Below the pieces are notes generated by a model that was not told where the DNA came from, searched no databases, and saw only the letters and a list, made by a program, of their open reading frames with translations. The translations under genes were made by a program, and so were the position numbers. From Collinsella sp. zg1085 (lineage in GTDB: Bacteria; Actinomycetota; Coriobacteriia; Coriobacteriales; Coriobacteriaceae), in contig NZ_CP076545.1 in the NCBI RefSeq assembly GCF_018889955.1, forward strand, positions 1,426,001 to 1,490,000: DNA of 64,000 nucleotides, given 5' to 3'. Position 1 is the first letter of the stretch; every line of letters starts with the position of its first letter. Below, piece after piece: positions 62,575-64,000 of this stretch.

Positions 62575-63741
62575 TTATGCCTTGAAGGGGTGAATAGTCA
62601 CACCCTTGACCACGCGATTGACCGCGCCCGTGGGATTAGGGGTATCAGGGGTGTTGCCTACGCGCACCGAGTTTAAGAGTGAAACCGTCTGTCCAACCAT
62701 GATAAAGGGCAGAGCGAGATAGGCTTCTGGAAGCTCGGGATAATCGGTAAACGTGAAGGACTCACCAGCAAAGAGCTCACCAGCATCTTGCTGAATAGCA
62801 ATTACCTTACGACAGATTCCATCAGCACGAATCTCGTTGAGAATGTCAAGGTCATACTGACGGGTGTAAGGGTCGTTGCTCACATAAACAAAAACTAGCG
62901 TCCTGTCATCAACAAACGACTTAGGCCCATGTCGATAACCCATAGAGGTGTCATACGATGTGGCAACCAATCCATGTGCCAGCTCAAGAATCTTGAGCTG
63001 AGCCTCCTGCGCCAAACCGCCAAAGCCAGCAGAACCCAGATACGTTACTCGATTAAAATCGGTTAGCAAGAACTGCATAACCTCAGCCTCACGAGCAATA
63101 ACCTCGTTACCCATGTTAGCGGCAGTTTCAATCCAGCTGTGCTTTTGCTCATCAGGAGCGCAATCAAAAACAAGGGTAGAGAGCAGCGCCATGCAGGTAT
63201 AGCTGCCCGTCATGGCAAAGCCACCATCGTTAGCGCGCGGAATGAGCAAATTGAGCGCATGATTGTCCCCTATAGCCTTCTGAGCAAGAGTGCCCTCAGG
63301 AGCGCAGGTAATATTGAGGAAGCGTGCATTTTTAACGTATGAGCGTACTACCTCTACCGCAGCCAAGCTCTCAGGGCTGTTGCCGGAGCGGGCAAAGGAT
63401 ACCAAAAGGGTTGGCTCATCGGGGTTCAAAAAGCTCAAAGGCGCGCTTACCAGATCGGTTGTTGCAATTGAGGCAAAGTCATAGAGGCTTCGGTCGGAAG
63501 CATGGCGCAAATACGGAGCAACGGTATCTCCAACATAGTCTGATGTTCCTGCACCAGCAAAGATAACCTTAAGACGACCTTCACCCATATTGCGAGCCTC
63601 AGCCAAAAAACTCTCAATAGCATGTTTGTTAGTTTGATAAATCTCAAAGGTATCAAGCCAAAGCTCAGGCTGCTGCATAACCTCAGCAGTAGTTATGTCG
63701 GCTCCGAGACCTTTTAGCTCTTCTGCTGCCTTCTCAAACAT
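62575..63741 (-). CDS. agaS: SIS-domain ketose/aldose isomerase, AgaS family
   Basis: Galactosamine-6-phosphate deaminase/isomerase yielding tagatose-6-phosphate. The 388-residue protein has two SIS domains: VIFAGAGTSDYVGD and VSFARSGNSPESLAAVE in the first, YLGSAGFGGLAQEAQLKILEL and MGYRHGPKSFVDD in the second. ATG 63741 is preferred, since AAAGG is 7 bases upstream of it but only 1 from the ATG at 63747. Followed by a full terminator, then nagA. Upstream is a GntR/NagR-type palindrome. Confidence 0.92.
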   Translation of the reverse strand: MFEKAAEELKGLGADITTAEVMQQPELWLDTFEIYQTNKHAIESFLAEARNMGEGRLKVIFAGAGTSDYVGDTVAPYLRHASDRSLYDFASIATTDLVSAPLSFLNPDEPTLLVSFARSGNSPESLAAVEVVRSYVKNARFLNITCAPEGTLAQKAIGDNHALNLLIPRANDGGFAMTGSYTCMALLSTLVFDCAPDEQKHSWIETAANMGNEVIAREAEVMQFLLTDFNRVTYLGSAGFGGLAQEAQLKILELAHGLVATSYDTSMGYRHGPKSFVDDRTLVFVYVSNDPYTRQYDLDILNEIRADGICRKVIAIQQDAGELFAGESFTFTDYPELPEAYLALPFIMVGQTVSLLNSVRVGNTPDTPNPTGAVNRVVKGVTIHPFKA

Positions 63742-64000
63742 ATGCATACCTTTCTGTATGAAGTTTAGCGCTACCTGCTATTATAGGTCATAATTCATCA
63801 TCTGGTAGTAACCAGTTGAATATTTATATAAAAGCTCTTTGCTCGTATTTTCTAATAAAAGCTTTCAGTAGAAGGGGTAAACAACCGCTCATTTAAGTAA
63901 CACCTCATAAGGTATCACAAGCCCATCAGTGAACATGTTTATTCACTCCGACGATGATAGACCTTGTACTTAAACTGATCGGCACGAGCTACTGAAAGTG
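63742..64000. promoter_or_regulatory. agaS promoter region with NagR/DasR-like operator
   Basis: TCTGGTAGTAACCAGT at 63801-63816 has the half-sites CTGGT and ACCAG found in GntR/HutC amino-sugar regulator sites. AGTGAA/TTCACT at 63928-63947 is a further palindrome. No gene is seen up to the window end. Confidence 0.65.

Noticed and set aside
1-64000. tRNA genes
   Set aside because: I looked for T-arm and anticodon-arm patterns in the larger intergenic regions and found none that fold; a tRNAscan-SE run would settle it.

Overview
The window looks like a chromosomal segment of a host-associated fermentative actinobacterium. The most likely group is Coriobacteriia, probably an Atopobiaceae member close to Lancefieldella/Atopobium. 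This is inferred from moderate GC, compact operons, many PTS systems beside Tat-type lipoproteins (MglB, ThiY), a SARP/BTAD-type giant regulator and the general style of the proteins. No rRNA, tRNA, phage, insertion sequence with a transposase, or CRISPR array was found.

Layout. 1-12.3 kb is nucleobase and nucleoside salvage: a truncated uracil permease, deoD, then a run with a nucleoside lipoprotein, an ABC transporter (one ATPase, two permeases), cdd, pdp, deoC and deoB, then a convergent nucleoside hydrolase. 12.4-15.4 kb carries a UspA protein, UppP and an AzgA-type purine permease. 15.4-17.0 kb has no credible gene but is packed with long palindromes. 17.0-21.8 kb is a fructose-type PTS operon with a GatZ-like protein and a divergent LacI regulator. 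22.0-25.2 kb is feoA-feoA-feoB. 25.3-33.3 kb is a second PTS operon (IIA, IIB, IIC, class II aldolase, RpiB/LacA-like isomerase, IolC-like kinase, aldo-keto reductase, Fe-alcohol dehydrogenase) behind a DeoR regulator. 33.5-36.7 kb is a TPP-riboswitch-controlled thiamine-precursor ABC transporter. 36.8-42.9 kb holds aspS, a giant BTAD regulator and a solitary AbiEi-like gene. 43-47 kb holds nagB, a glucose-type EIIA, glmM and rplM-rpsI. 47-49.4 kb holds a patatin-like lipase, an AT-rich Fic gene and a decayed patatin fragment. 49.6-60.2 kb is the galactose region: an orphan EIIB, mglCAB, a LacI regulator and galM-galK-galT. 60.3-63.7 kb is an N-acetylgalactosamine-type set (lacC-like kinase, nagA, agaS).

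The genes fit together as carbohydrate, amino-sugar and nucleoside scavenging. Ribose and deoxyribose phosphates from nucleosides, tagatose/fructose phosphates from PTS sugars and galactosamine, and glucose-1-phosphate from galactose all enter glycolysis.

Two signals are not explained by standard annotation. First, the 15.47-16.81 kb hairpin locus contains a trio of 64-66 nt hairpins with a shared core and covarying arms, and a 207-bp tandem repeat whose two copies are each bounded by inverted repeats that also covary. Second, a direct-repeat motif (about TACCGTTCACCG, two copies 21-22 bp apart in the best cases) lies upstream of two PTS operons, mgl and galM, and a related triple repeat at exact 21-bp spacing lies upstream of feo. 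This suggests a shared activator that remains to be identified.
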